Below, piece after piece: positions 34,629-44,000 of a stretch of 64,000 bases of DNA. The notes beneath the pieces were generated by a model that saw nothing but the letters and a program-made list of their open reading frames with translations, had not been told where the DNA came from and did no database searches. This stretch comes from Palsa-504 sp963739135 (GTDB taxonomy: Bacteria; Actinomycetota; Actinomycetes; Streptosporangiales; Streptosporangiaceae). Within the stretch, counting starts at the first letter, position 1; every line of letters starts with the position of its first letter. The DNA is taken from assembly GCA_963739135.1 (NCBI GenBank), contig CAVTZG010000024.1, forward strand, positions 1 through 64,000, read 5' to 3'. The position numbers and the translations under genes were made by a program.

Positions 34629-36161
34629 TTAGCCGCTCTTTGCTGCGGATCTGGTGGTCAGCTGTGCGAGGTAGGCGGCGGCGCGCCGGTCGACCTCGGA
34701 TATCGGGTCGGCGTAGTGCTTCAGCGTGGTAGCGCCCCCGCCGGAATGCCCGAGCCGGGCGGCGGTGTTGCCGAGGTCGAACCCCGCGGCGAGGAGCTGG
34801 CTGGCGGTGTAGTGCCTTATTCCCTTGATGTCCAGGTCGGCCCCGGCGGCCCTGGCAAGATCGCGGACGCGGTGGCTCACCCAGTCGGGGTTCCACGGGC
34901 GCAAGTGCGCGGGGTCGTTGGAGAACAGGAAGGCGGAGGGAGCCAGGGTCACGCCGACGGCGGCCAGCGCCGCCGTGGTCTCGTCCAGGGCCTCCTGGAT
35001 GAGCGCGCACGTAACTGGATCGATGGCGATGGACCGCTCCTGGTGCGTCTTGGTGTCCTTCCGGAGCTTCTGGCCGCCCTTGACGACGTAGTTGAACGCG
35101 ATATGGACCACGCCGCTGCTGAGGTCGATGTCGGCGACTTGGACGGCGCACAGCTCGCCCCTGCGTACGCCGGTGATCGCGACCAGCCACAGGTACAGCG
35201 CGATGTCACGCTGACCGGCGGCCCGGGCCTGGTCGATCACGTTTACGACGTCGGCGGGCGGCGTGGCGGGTCTCTTCTTCTGCGTCACCGTGGGCGGCCG
35301 GGAGGAATCGGCCGGGTTCCGGTCGACCCACTCCCAGCGCTCGGCGGCCTCGAACGCTCCGGACAGGATGCTGTGGATGATGTGGATGGTGCTTCTGGCC
35401 ATGGGCTTGCAGACGTGCGGCTTGCACCCGGACAGTTTGCAGTCGTGGCCGTATTGCGGCCGGGTGAGCCTCAGCCGTCCGCTGGCCCCGGTGTCACCCT
35501 CGGGCTCGCCTGTGACGGTCGTTGTCCGTCCGTGCCGGATGTGCACGAGTCCGGCCTCGGCCAGGGCGATGAACATGTGCCGGACGGTGCCCGGTTTCAG
35601 TCCCTGGAGCTGGGCTAGGTCGGGTACCGAAGAGAGCGCGTCACCAGGTGCCAGTTCTCCGGTCTCGATCGCTGCCCGTAGCTTGTCGGCGGCTTGCTGC
35701 CACTCGGGCCGTGGGTCAGAGGGGTCGGGTCTCAGGTCCGGTACATGGCGGTGCTCGGTGAAGGGCCTGCCGGTGCACGCGAGGTTGCCGCATCGCATCA
35801 GCCGGGCGTACAGCGTGTCAAGCAGCGGGCCGCGGACCTTGCGGACCTGCGTGGACCCGAGGGCGGGCTTGATGGTCCGGCGGATATACCCGAGATTGCT
35901 CTCCCGGGTGGATACGTCCCATCGGGCGGTTGACACGTACTGGTCGAGCAGCTTGGCCACGGTGACGTCCGAGTCGAGCTGGCGTCCCGCCGCGGCCTGC
36001 TCGAGCAGCTTGCCGAGCTCAATCTGCGCCGCCCGTTCGGTCTTACATGTCCTGCGCAGCCGGATCTCACGGCCCGTCAGCGGGTCGATCCCGGCGTACA
36101 CCTTCACGCGCCAGGATCCGCTGGGGAGTCGCTCTATGTGTCCGGCTGGTCCTCTGGCCAT
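34629..36161 (-). CDS. Tyrosine recombinase (element integrase) with inserted GntR-type winged helix
   Basis: 510 residues from ATG 36161; an in-frame codon at 36191 is possible. Numbered from 36191: an AP2-like N-terminal arm-binding domain at 12-70 (HIERLPSGSWRVKVYAGIDP), a core-binding domain starting near 76, then an extra segment at 163-225 (EWQQAADKLRAAIETGELAP, GTVRHMFIALAEAGLVHIRH) that is a GntR-type winged helix. The core-binding domain resumes near 265 and the catalytic domain follows: Arg343 (TGVRRGE), Lys about 381, Lys456-Arg459 (KGIR, where the usual box is HxxR), His482 (LGHSGG) and Tyr493 (KHYADP). It reads away from the tRNA, as expected of the integrase of this element. Confidence 0.9.
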   Translation of the reverse strand: MARGPAGHIERLPSGSWRVKVYAGIDPLTGREIRLRRTCKTERAAQIELGKLLEQAAAGRQLDSDVTVAKLLDQYVSTARWDVSTRESNLGYIRRTIKPALGSTQVRKVRGPLLDTLYARLMRCGNLACTGRPFTEHRHVPDLRPDPSDPRPEWQQAADKLRAAIETGELAPGDALSSVPDLAQLQGLKPGTVRHMFIALAEAGLVHIRHGRTTTVTGEPEGDTGASGRLRLTRPQYGHDCKLSGCKPHVCKPMARSTIHIIHSILSGAFEAAERWEWVDRNPADSSRPPTVTQKKRPATPPADVVNVIDQARAAGQRDIALYLWLVAITGVRRGELCAVQVADIDLSSGVVHIAFNYVVKGGQKLRKDTKTHQERSIAIDPVTCALIQEALDETTAALAAVGVTLAPSAFLFSNDPAHLRPWNPDWVSHRVRDLARAAGADLDIKGIRHYTASQLLAAGFDLGNTAARLGHSGGGATTLKHYADPISEVDRRAAAYLAQLTTRSAAKSG

Positions 36162-36192
36162 GACATCGACGGTACATCGAACCACCGACATC

Positions 36193-36212
36193 GGTCCACG
36201 AACCGGTCCACG
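36193..36212 (+). repeat. Integration-arm direct repeat beside the integrase (copy E)
   Basis: GGTCCACG-AACC-GGTCCACG between the integrase start and the tRNA 3' end (31 bases away). As the same repeat lies about 95 bases inside each left att copy, both arms of the ancestral attachment site carried it. Confidence 0.75.
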
Positions 36213-36243
36213 AAACCAAGATCCACAAGGGTAAAATCGCAGG

Positions 36244-36317
36244 TGGGGCGGGTGGGGCTCGAACCCACGACCGGCGGATTATGAGTCCGCTGCTCTGACC
36301 GGCTGAGCTACCGCCCC
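36244..36317 (-). tRNA. tRNA with CAT anticodon (Met or Ile2), integration target
   Basis: The minus strand gives a 74-base cloverleaf: acceptor GGGGCGG paired with CCGCCCC plus discriminator A, D-arm with AGCTCAGCCGGTCAGAGC, anticodon stem GCGGA/TCCGC with loop CTCATAA, and T-arm GTGGGTTCGAGCCCCAC. No CCA is encoded. CAT may be elongator Met or, after lysidine modification, Ile2; initiator is unlikely because a Watson-Crick G1-C72 pair is present. The integrase gene adjoins its 3' end, and four truncated copies of the 3' part lie to the left. Confidence 0.93.
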
Positions 36318-36627
36318 GGCATCGGGTGCACACTACACCAGTTCGTCCGGACCGTCGACGCGGCCCAGCGTCGGACCACGCCCTCGTACGCATGGTCCGG
36401 CCAGCCGATAACCAGGGACTGTTCGAGAAAAGACCTGCGGGAACAAGTACCGCGCGGCATGTGAAAGTCAGCAAGCGCTCGCTGTGATTGTCAATCAGTG
36501 CTTCTCAATAACGCCTAGCGCCCGGCTGGCCCAGCCGCCAGGGCAAAGCCCTGACCGGTAACGGCCCGATGTCTCTACCGCCAGTTCATGGGACCTCCTA
36601 CAATAGTGCTCTGCTGGAGGTGGGGGC

Positions 36628-37414
36628 GTGTCCGTGGTGTCATCGCGCGGCATCTTTCTGAGCTACCGGCGTGCCGATGCAGCGCCCTACGCGCGGTTGC
36701 TTCAGTTCCAGCTGCGCGAGCGTTTCCCGGACATGCATATCTTCATGGACCTGGATTCCATCGAGGCGGGCCTGGACTTTGCTGAGGTCATTGAAAGCCA
36801 GCGCGCTCACCGACATCGCGACGGCCGTAGCAGCTACCGATCCGAACCGCGCGGAAGGCATCGCCCAGTCCATAATCGACGAAGACTGGAAAGCCAGGGC
36901 GCTTGCCGCTGTGGCGAGAGCCATGGCAGCTAGCGACCCGGACGGCGCCACCTGGAATGCTGCCGAAGCCGAGCGCATCGCTCAGTCCATTACCAACGAA
37001 ATCTCGAGAGCCTCCACGCTCGCCGCGATCGCCAGAGCCCTGGCAGCTACCGACCCGGAGGACGCAGCCCGAGTCGCCGACGACGTGGAACTCATCGCCC
37101 AGTCCACCACCGGCAAGATTTCGAAAGCGCTGGCGCTTGCCGCCGTCGTCAGAGCCCTGGCCGCTACCGAACCTGACCGCGCGGAACGCACCGCCCGGTC
37201 CATTACCAACGAAATACTGAAAGCCAGCGCGCTCGTTGACATCGTGACGGCTGCGGCAGCCACCGATCCGGATCGCGCGGAACGCATCGCCCAGTCCATC
37301 ACCAGAGCCTTTTATAAAGTGCAGGCACTGGTGGCGATTGCAGAATCTCTAGTGAATGTTCGATTATCTGTCAGTCAGCTCCGGGGCGCTCGGAGAAGGG
37401 CCGCGGTGAGCTAG
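36628..37414 (+). pseudogene. TIR-domain/helical-repeat protein, internally deleted
   Basis: Residues 1-54 (GTG 36628: GIFLSYRRADAAPYARLLQF, MDLDSIEAGLDFAEVIE) are the first third of a TIR domain, with the FLSYRR box. The frame then changes near 36793 into five or so copies of a 34-38-residue helical repeat (ALAAVVRALAATEPDRAERT, ARSITNEILKAS). The TIR region that would carry the catalytic Glu is absent. A deletion has joined the TIR start to the repeat array out of frame, so no full protein is made from the start codon. The repeats resemble those of other actinobacterial TIR-containing proteins, which are often immune effectors. Confidence 0.7.
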
Positions 37415-37456
37415 GGTTTGTCTGGTCCTGGGCAGGGTGCGGAGGTGTGAGGGTCG

Positions 37457-39352
37457 ATGTCGGTGCAGGATCAGGAGACGTTCGGCTTCCAGGCAGAGGT
37501 GGTTCAGCTCCTGGATCTGATGATCAACTCGCTGTACAGCAACAAGGAGATCTTCCTGCGCGAGCTGATCTCGAACGCGTCGGACGCGATCGACCGGCTG
37601 CGGCTCGAGCTGCTCTCCCAGGGCGAGAATCCCGAGAGCGAAGGGCCGCTGCAGATCCGGGTTTCCTATGACAAGGACGCGGCGACGATCACGGTGGCCG
37701 ACAACGGCATCGGCATGAGCCGGGCGGAGGTGATCGAGCACATCGGCACGATCGCCAAGTCGGGGACGCGCGAGTTCCTCCAGACCCTGACCGGTGACCA
37801 GCGTAAGGACGCGACGCTCATCGGGCAGTTCGGCGTGGGCTTCTACTCCTCTTTCATCGTGGCCGACCGGGTGGAGCTGACCACCCGGCGGGCCGGGCTG
37901 GCGGCTGGCGAGGCGGTCCGGTGGACCTCCGACGGCCGGGGCCAGTACACGCTGGAGGCGGCCGAACGCCCAGCCCGGGGCACCACGATCGTGCTCCACC
38001 TCCGTGACGACGACCGCGACCTGCTGAGCGGCTACCGGCTCCGGGCCATCATCGGTAAGTACTCCGACCACATCAGCCTGCCGATTCTCATGCCAGCCGA
38101 GAAGACAGCCGAGAAGACCGGGGACGGCACGGACGAGGCGGAGGAGCAGGCCGTCAACCAGGCCTCGGCCCTGTGGACCCGGCCCAAGACCGAGATCAGC
38201 GACCAGGACTACACCGAGTTCTACCGGCACATCTCCGGCGACTTCACCGATCCGCTCGGCTGGGTGCACAGCAAGATCGAGGGCACCTACGAGTACACGC
38301 TGCTGCTGTACATCCCGGCCCGTGCCCCGTTCGACCTGTGGATCCTGGATTCGTCCCGTGGCATCAGGCTGCACGTCCGGCGGATTTTCATCCTGGAGGA
38401 CTCCGGCCAGCTGATGCCGCGCTACCTGCGGTTCATCCGCGGCGTGATCGACTCCGCGGACCTGCCGCTCAACGTGTCGCGGGAACTGCTGCAGGGCAGC
38501 CGGGTGGTGGACCGGATCCGATCCAGCGCGGTCAAGAAGGTCTTGCAGCTGCTCAAGGACATGTCCGAGAAGGAACCGGAGAAGTACGCGACGTTCTGGA
38601 AGGAGTTCGGCGCGGTCCTGAAGGAGGGCATCGTCGAGGACCTGCCCAACCGGGACGAGATCGCCCGGCTGGCCCGGTTCACCTCCACTCAGGGCGACGT
38701 CACGCTGGGCGACTACGTGGCGCGGATGAAGGAGGGCCAGCAGAAGATCTACTACCTGCTGGCGCCCACGGTGGCCGCCGCGGAGAGCAGCCCGCACCTG
38801 GAGGCCTTCCGGGCCAAGGGCGTCGAGGTGCTGCTGCTGGCCGACGTGGTGGACAACTGGGTGGTCACCAGCCTGCGCGAGTTCGAGGGCAAGCGGCTGC
38901 AGTCGGTGGCGCAGGGCGCGGCCGACCTGGGCGGCCTGGAGGACGAGGCGGAGAAGGCGGCCCAGGACCAGGCGGGCACCGAGTTCGCCGGGCTGGTCGC
39001 CAGGCTCAAGGAGATCCTGGACGGGCAGGCCTTCGACGTGCGGGTGACCAACCGGCTGACCACCTCCCCCGCCTGCATCGTGGCCAACGAGGTCGAGACC
39101 GACGTCAGTCTGGCCATGCGGCTGCGCGGCTCGGGACTTCCGAGCCAGCCGGTTCTGGAGATCAACCCGAAGCATCCGCTGGTCGAACGGCTCAACCGGC
39201 ACCGGGACGACCCGCGGCTGGCCGACTGGGCCTGGGTGCTGTTCAACCAGGCGGTGCTCACCCTGGGCGCCAGGATCGACGACCCGGCCGCCTTCGTCAC
39301 CCGCCTCAACGACCTGCTGACGGCCCTGACCGAGTCCGGATCAGCGGAATGA
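37457..39352 (+). CDS. htpG: Chaperone HtpG (Hsp90)
   Basis: 631 residues, full length. The GHKL ATPase domain holds LISNASDAIDRLR (N-box), VADNGIGMS and IGQFGVGFYSSFIVAD (lid/G2). A middle domain (SRELLQGSRVVDRIRSSAVK) and the C-terminal dimerisation region follow. GTG-rich upstream sequence and ATG 37457 with GGAGGTGTGAGGGTCG upstream decide the start. ATP-dependent refolding chaperone of the cytosol. It is the first intact chromosomal gene beyond the element and is convergent with the conservon operon. Confidence 0.96.
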   Translation: MSVQDQETFGFQAEVVQLLDLMINSLYSNKEIFLRELISNASDAIDRLRLELLSQGENPESEGPLQIRVSYDKDAATITVADNGIGMSRAEVIEHIGTIAKSGTREFLQTLTGDQRKDATLIGQFGVGFYSSFIVADRVELTTRRAGLAAGEAVRWTSDGRGQYTLEAAERPARGTTIVLHLRDDDRDLLSGYRLRAIIGKYSDHISLPILMPAEKTAEKTGDGTDEAEEQAVNQASALWTRPKTEISDQDYTEFYRHISGDFTDPLGWVHSKIEGTYEYTLLLYIPARAPFDLWILDSSRGIRLHVRRIFILEDSGQLMPRYLRFIRGVIDSADLPLNVSRELLQGSRVVDRIRSSAVKKVLQLLKDMSEKEPEKYATFWKEFGAVLKEGIVEDLPNRDEIARLARFTSTQGDVTLGDYVARMKEGQQKIYYLLAPTVAAAESSPHLEAFRAKGVEVLLLADVVDNWVVTSLREFEGKRLQSVAQGAADLGGLEDEAEKAAQDQAGTEFAGLVARLKEILDGQAFDVRVTNRLTTSPACIVANEVETDVSLAMRLRGSGLPSQPVLEINPKHPLVERLNRHRDDPRLADWAWVLFNQAVLTLGARIDDPAAFVTRLNDLLTALTESGSAE

Positions 39353-39374
39353 ATCCCGGGTTTCAGCACGCTCT

Positions 39375-39404
39375 ATGGTGGTGAAACCCGGGTTTCACCA
39401 CCAT
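39375..39404. terminator. Perfect 30-bp palindrome between convergent genes
   Basis: ATGGTGGTGAAACCC followed by its exact reverse complement, in the 85 bases between htpG (+) and the conservon (-). A further half copy (CCCGGGTTTCAGCAC) precedes it. There is no T-tract, as is common for actinobacterial hairpin terminators. A related palindrome lies between convergent genes at 57990. Confidence 0.7.
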
Positions 39405-39438
39405 GATGGTCACTGCCCAGGTGAGCAGCAGCCACGTA

Positions 39439-40041
39439 TCAGTACCGTCCGGCCGTCTGCATCGACATGGCGTGCTCGACCAGCGTCACCAGGGTGGCCT
39501 TGGTCGATTCGCGGTTCCTGGCGTCGCAGGGGATGACCGGCACGTCCGGCGAGATGGCCAGCGCCTCGCTGACGTCCCTGGACCGGTGCGGGAACTGCCC
39601 GTGGAAGCCGTTGATCCCGATCACGAAGGGCAGCCCGGACGCCTCGAAATAGTCCACCGCCGGGAACGAGTCGGCCAGGCGGCGGGTGTCCACCAGCACC
39701 ACCGCGCCGATGGCGCCCTGGATCAGGTCGTCCCACATGAACCAGAACCGGTGCTGGCCCGGCGTGCCGAACATGTACAGCACCAGGTCCTTGTCCAGGG
39801 TGATCCGCCCGAAGTCCATCGCCACCGTGGTCGTGGACTTGTCCGGCACATGCGACAGGTCGTCGACGTCGGTACTGGCAACCGTCATGACCGCCTCTGT
39901 GGTCAGAGGCGTGATCTCCGATACCGAGCCGACGAATGTCGTCTTGCCTACGCCGAATCCTCCCGCCACCACGATCTTGACCGAGGTCATGGCGGGCGCG
40001 TCAGCCCTGGGCGGGGCGACGCTAGATCTTACGGAGTCCAC
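39439..40041 (-). CDS. cvnD: Conservon GTPase (CvnD-type)
   Basis: 200 residues from GTG 40041. VVAGGFGVGKTTFVGSVSEI is the P-loop, FGTPGQHRFWFMWDDL the switch II region, and INGFHG replaces the usual NKxD. These are features of the Cvn/MglA-like small GTPases of actinomycetes, which dock to a roadblock-DUF742-kinase complex at the membrane. Its start overlaps the DUF742 gene by 20 bases, as in other conservons. Last gene of the four-gene operon. An ATG at 39990 would remove the N-terminal 17 residues and is less typical of the family. Confidence 0.9.
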   Translation of the reverse strand: MDSVRSSVAPPRADAPAMTSVKIVVAGGFGVGKTTFVGSVSEITPLTTEAVMTVASTDVDDLSHVPDKSTTTVAMDFGRITLDKDLVLYMFGTPGQHRFWFMWDDLIQGAIGAVVLVDTRRLADSFPAVDYFEASGLPFVIGINGFHGQFPHRSRDVSEALAISPDVPVIPCDARNRESTKATLVTLVEHAMSMQTAGRY

Positions 40042-40513
40042 TAAGCACCCTTTCGAGCAGATGGAGGTCCGGACGGCCCTCCGAATCATCGCGCTGATGA
40101 ATGCGGACCAAGCCGTCCGCGCTCATGTCCGCGATGAGGATCCTGGCTACGCCCAGCGGCAGCCGCAGTACCGCCGACACCTCCGCCACCGACCTCCAGT
40201 CCCGGCAGAACTGCAGGATCGCCTGGCATTCCGGCGCCAGCACGGACAGATCTCGAGGTTCCAGGACGGCCGCGGTGACCAGCGCCTCGATGGCGAGCTG
40301 GTACCTGGGCTGCGTCCGCCCACCGGTAACCGTATACGGCCGGACGAGCTTTGTGGCGCCATCTTGCTCGGTTGCGAAGCCGAGACCCGGCCGCGCAGGC
40401 CCGCTCCCGCCCGGCCCGTCATCCCATAGGCCTGCCCGGGCCCCTGCACCCTGCCAGGAACCAGGCAAGCCCACGAATGGTGACCGGTCGTCACCCCGCC
40501 CTTGGCCCGCCAC
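40022..40513 (-). CDS. cvnC: Conservon DUF742 protein (CvnC-type)
   Basis: 163 residues. The N-terminal 55 residues are low-complexity Gly/Pro-rich. From LVRPYTVTGGRTQPRYQLAI on it is the DUF742 winged-helix-like domain (CQAILQFCRDWRSVAEVSAV, LPLGVARILIADMSADGLVR). It should link the GTPase and the roadblock protein. It starts 12 bases after the roadblock stop and overlaps the GTPase start. Confidence 0.9.
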   Translation of the reverse strand: MAGQGRGDDRSPFVGLPGSWQGAGARAGLWDDGPGGSGPARPGLGFATEQDGATKLVRPYTVTGGRTQPRYQLAIEALVTAAVLEPRDLSVLAPECQAILQFCRDWRSVAEVSAVLRLPLGVARILIADMSADGLVRIHQRDDSEGRPDLHLLERVLSGLRKI

Positions 40514-40525
40514 TGAAACCTCCGG

Positions 40526-40960
40526 TCACCTTCGCCCGTCGCCGGGGATGGCTGCTTGCATGACGCTTCGGGTTTCGGGGGTCAGTACCCGCCCGGCCCG
40601 CTCGACCAACAGGGTCATCTCGTATGCTACGAGACCGAGATCGCAGGTGGACGCGGCCAGCACGGCCAGGCTCGAGCCGTTGCTGATCGCCATGATCACC
40701 AGCACGCCCCGCTGCATCTCCACCACAGTCTGCACCACTGCGCCGCCCTCGAACACCCGCGACGCGCCCTGGGTCAGGCTGGTCAGCCCCGAAGTCACCG
40801 CCGCCAGCTGGTCGGCCCGTTCCTGCGGGAAGCCGGCGCTGAACGCCAGCGGCAGGCCGTCCGAGGACACCACCACCGCGTGCGCCACATCAGGAACCCG
40901 CTCCACGAAGTTCGTGATAAGCCAGTTAAGGTCCTGTGCGGGACGCCCTGGTGTGCTCAT
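40526..40960 (-). CDS. cvnB: Conservon roadblock/LC7 protein (CvnB-type)
   Basis: 144 residues from ATG 40960 (GAGAGGAG 5 bases upstream; an in-frame GTG at 40966 is weaker). DLNWLITNFVERVPDVAHAV, VVSSDGLPLAFSAGFPQERA and GVLVIMAISNGSSLAVLAAS are the roadblock/LC7 fold, the probable GTPase regulator of the conservon. It follows the sensor kinase gene by about 80 bases. Confidence 0.92.
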   Translation of the reverse strand: MSTPGRPAQDLNWLITNFVERVPDVAHAVVVSSDGLPLAFSAGFPQERADQLAAVTSGLTSLTQGASRVFEGGAVVQTVVEMQRGVLVIMAISNGSSLAVLAASTCDLGLVAYEMTLLVERAGRVLTPETRSVMQAAIPGDGRR

Positions 40961-41039
40961 GGGCACTCCTCTCGTCGCCCGTTCATTCAGGTTCCTCCTC
41001 CTGGTTTAGCTGCGTGCGGGCCTTCGGGTTTCATCGCTC

Positions 41040-44000
41040 CTACGGCTCCTCGGTCTGCGGTGCGGCGGCGCGGCCCTCGCGCACGCCTCGCTGGAAGCTG
41101 GCCATGCGGCTGCGGACCGTATCCGGGGACCTGGCCGGCGCTTGGGCTTCCGCCTCGCCGCCACTGCCGACCGAGCCTGGTACGAGATTAGCCCTCGGGA
41201 CACGCCTCGGCAGCCCGGCTTGCGTGGTATCGCCGGCTGTGGGCGAGGCGGCCACCTTAGCGGCGCGCCAGCCTTCGTCGGCGGGCGACGTCCATGCGGA
41301 CTGCGCGGCCGGCTGGGACGGGCTGCCCGGGGCCGCGGGAGCGCCCGGCGGGTGCACCGGGCTGAGGGTCTTGCCGCTGCGGCGGAACCAGTCGGACTCG
41401 AGCGAGTCGAAGATGGGCAGCCGCTGACTGGCGACGGCGGGCGGCGGGACCGTGACCTTGCCCGGGTCCACCGCGCCGTCAGCGGGCGGGCTGCCGGGGC
41501 CGTTGCCGCCGCCGTTCGCCACGGGGGCCGGGTCGGCCACGCCGGGACCGTCGCCGCCGTGGACGCTCTGGCTGCCGATCGGAGACTGGGGAATCGGCTT
41601 GGCCTGCGGGCTGATCCCTCCGAACGAGGGCAGCCTGCTCGGTCCGGGGCCGCCCGGTGCGCCGCCCGGCGAGCCGGCGGGGGCCGCGGGGGTCCGCGGG
41701 ATCGCCGGGTCGCCAGCGTCGGCGGGCGAGCCGTTCGCGGGAGCCGCGGGAGCGGCAGGAGCGGCGCCGCCGTTCCCGTTGCCGTTGGTGCTGCCGTTGG
41801 TATTGCGGACCGGCAGCCCCTTCGTCTCCTCCCGGCTTTCCCAGCCGTTTCCCGCGGCCTGGCTGGCGGCCCCGTCGTCGGCAGCAGGACCGACCGGAAT
41901 GGTCGGGCCGGCCGGGGCGCCGGTACCGGGGGGACCGGCGGCCGGGGTGAAGGACGGCGGGGAAGCGGGCGACATGGGCGAGAACCTGGGGATCCGCGCG
42001 GCCGCCGTGGCCTGCGGCGACGCGCCTACCGCGGGCTGGGCGGGGGCGGACAGGGACGGCACGGGGCCGTAGTCGTCCGCCTCGAAGCGGCGCAGCCGGC
42101 CCAGCGGCGGCGCGACCTCGGGCGCGGCCACCGTGTCGGGCAGCCAGATCAGCGCGGTCAGGCCGCCCGCCTGGGCGTGCCGCAGCCGGACCCGGACGCC
42201 GTGCCTGGCGGCCAGGCGGCCGACCACGAACAGGCCCATGCGCCGGGATACCGCCACGTCGACCACCGGCGGGTTGTCCAGCCGCCAGTTGGCGTGCGAC
42301 ATTTCCTGGTCCGAGATGCCCACGCCGAGGTCGGTGATGTCCAGCAGCACGCCGCCGCTGGACAGCGGCTGGCCGGAGACATAGACCTGGGTGTCCTCGG
42401 GCGAGAACGTGGTGGCGTTCTCCACGACCTCGGCGACCAGGTGCACGACGTCGTTGACGGCCTGGCCGACGACCACGATGCCGGGCTGCACGTTGAGGAC
42501 GACCCGCTCATACTGCTCGATCTCGGAGATCGCCGCGCGGAGCACGTCGACCAGCGGGACCGGCTGGCTCCACCGCCTGGTGACCTCGTGGCCCGCCAGG
42601 ACCAGGAGGTTCTCGGAGTTGCGGCGCATGCGGGTGGCCAGGTGGTCCAGCCGGAACAGGCTGGACAGGCGGCCGGAGTCCTGCTCGCTCTGCTCCAGCG
42701 AGTCGATCAGGGACAGCTGGCGCTCGATCAGGGACTGGCTGCGGCGGGACAGGTTGATGAACATGGCGTTCAGGTTGCCGCGCAGCATGGCCTCGTCGGC
42801 CGCCAGCCGCACCGCCTCCCGGTGGACCTGGTCGAAGGCCCGGGCCACCTCACCGATCTCGTCGGTAGAGGTGACCCCGATCGGCTCGATGTCCACGCCC
42901 TCCTCCGCGCCCTCGCTCTGGCTGAGCCGGCGCACCATTTCCGGCAGCCGGTGGCCGGCCACGTCGAGCGCGTCGCTGCGCAGCTTGCGCAGCGGTCGGG
43001 TCAGCGAGCGGGCCACCAGGATAGAGATGAGCAGGACCAGGAGCAGCAGCAGCAGCGTCACCAGGCTGGTGACCAGCAGGCCCGTGCTGGCATCGGTCCT
43101 GGACGTATTTGCTAGCGTGGAGATGTTGCCGGTCAGTTCGCCGGCGACTTGCCGCACTTTGCCGATGGTGAACGACATGTCGTCGTTCACGTTTACCGCG
43201 GCCAGGGCGCGCGCATTCGCCGGGGTGAGCGGGTTCGCCGAGGAGGTGCCGGGAAGCAACGCCAACGCGAGTTTTACCTGCAGGGCGGCGCTATCGACTG
43301 GCGGCCCGGTCACCGTGTTGCTGTAGTTCTGCTGCTCGGCGAGATCTACGGATGCGTTGAAGTTGGCCAGATCCACCACTTCCTGCTGCTGTGCCTGCTG
43401 GAGGCTGGCATCGTCGCCGGGTGACAGCGACGGCTGCGGGAAACTGACCGCCCTCAGCAGGAGGGCCCGCTGTACCGACCAGGAGTCTTCGACCTGCAGC
43501 AGTGCGCCTAGGGCGGTGACGTCGCGCCGGAGATCGGTACTGCTGGCCTCGTTCCCGACGACGCTGGTGAATGCGTTCGCGGGCTGGATGATGTTCACGG
43601 TGTACACCTGCATGATTGCGGAACTGGGGAATAGCGGGTCCGCCACCGCCTCGCGGACGAACGGCAGGGTTTCCACGCTCACTTGTACCGCGTACACCGC
43701 CTGCACCGCGACGGGCTGATAGCCGCCTCCGACCGTGATGCCATCTGCCAAGGCGACGACCTCTGCGGCGGCGCCATCGGTGACATGCTCTGCGGTCCTC
43801 AGCCGGGCAGAAAAACCACCCCTATTCGCTGTGGAGGCGACTGAATAGTCGCGTTCATCTTCCACTGCCTGGGTGTACTTGACCACCGCGCTGTTGAGCT
43901 GGGCGAGGTGCTGAACACGGCCGGTCGTCTGCCAGTTGCTGACGTCCCCGTTGATGGTCAGCGCACCGAGCACCACCGCGGTCAGCAACGGCACCGCGAT

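Larger units (their letters stand above)
19943..36317. mobile_element. Probable integrative (formerly conjugative) element in a tRNA gene
   Basis: It is bounded by the tRNA 3' copy at 19943 and the full tRNA at 36244, with a tyrosine integrase at the tRNA end, a MobF-type relaxase/helicase remnant, a DUF4913 protein and an XRE/DUF6879 regulator pair, the usual furniture of actinomycete AICEs. The cargo is a chloride channel, a YihY protein, a cyclase, a flavoprotein, a zinc dehydrogenase and MarC. No intact transfer ATPase or replication initiator is seen, so transfer is probably lost. Confidence 0.65.

Noticed and set aside
37364..39202. 612-codon open frame antisense to htpG
   Set aside because: GC-rich third-position shadow; htpG on + has full-length homology and a ribosome site.
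41142..43115. 657-codon frame antisense to the conservon kinase
   Set aside because: Low-complexity Gly/Arg composition typical of antisense frames in high-GC DNA.
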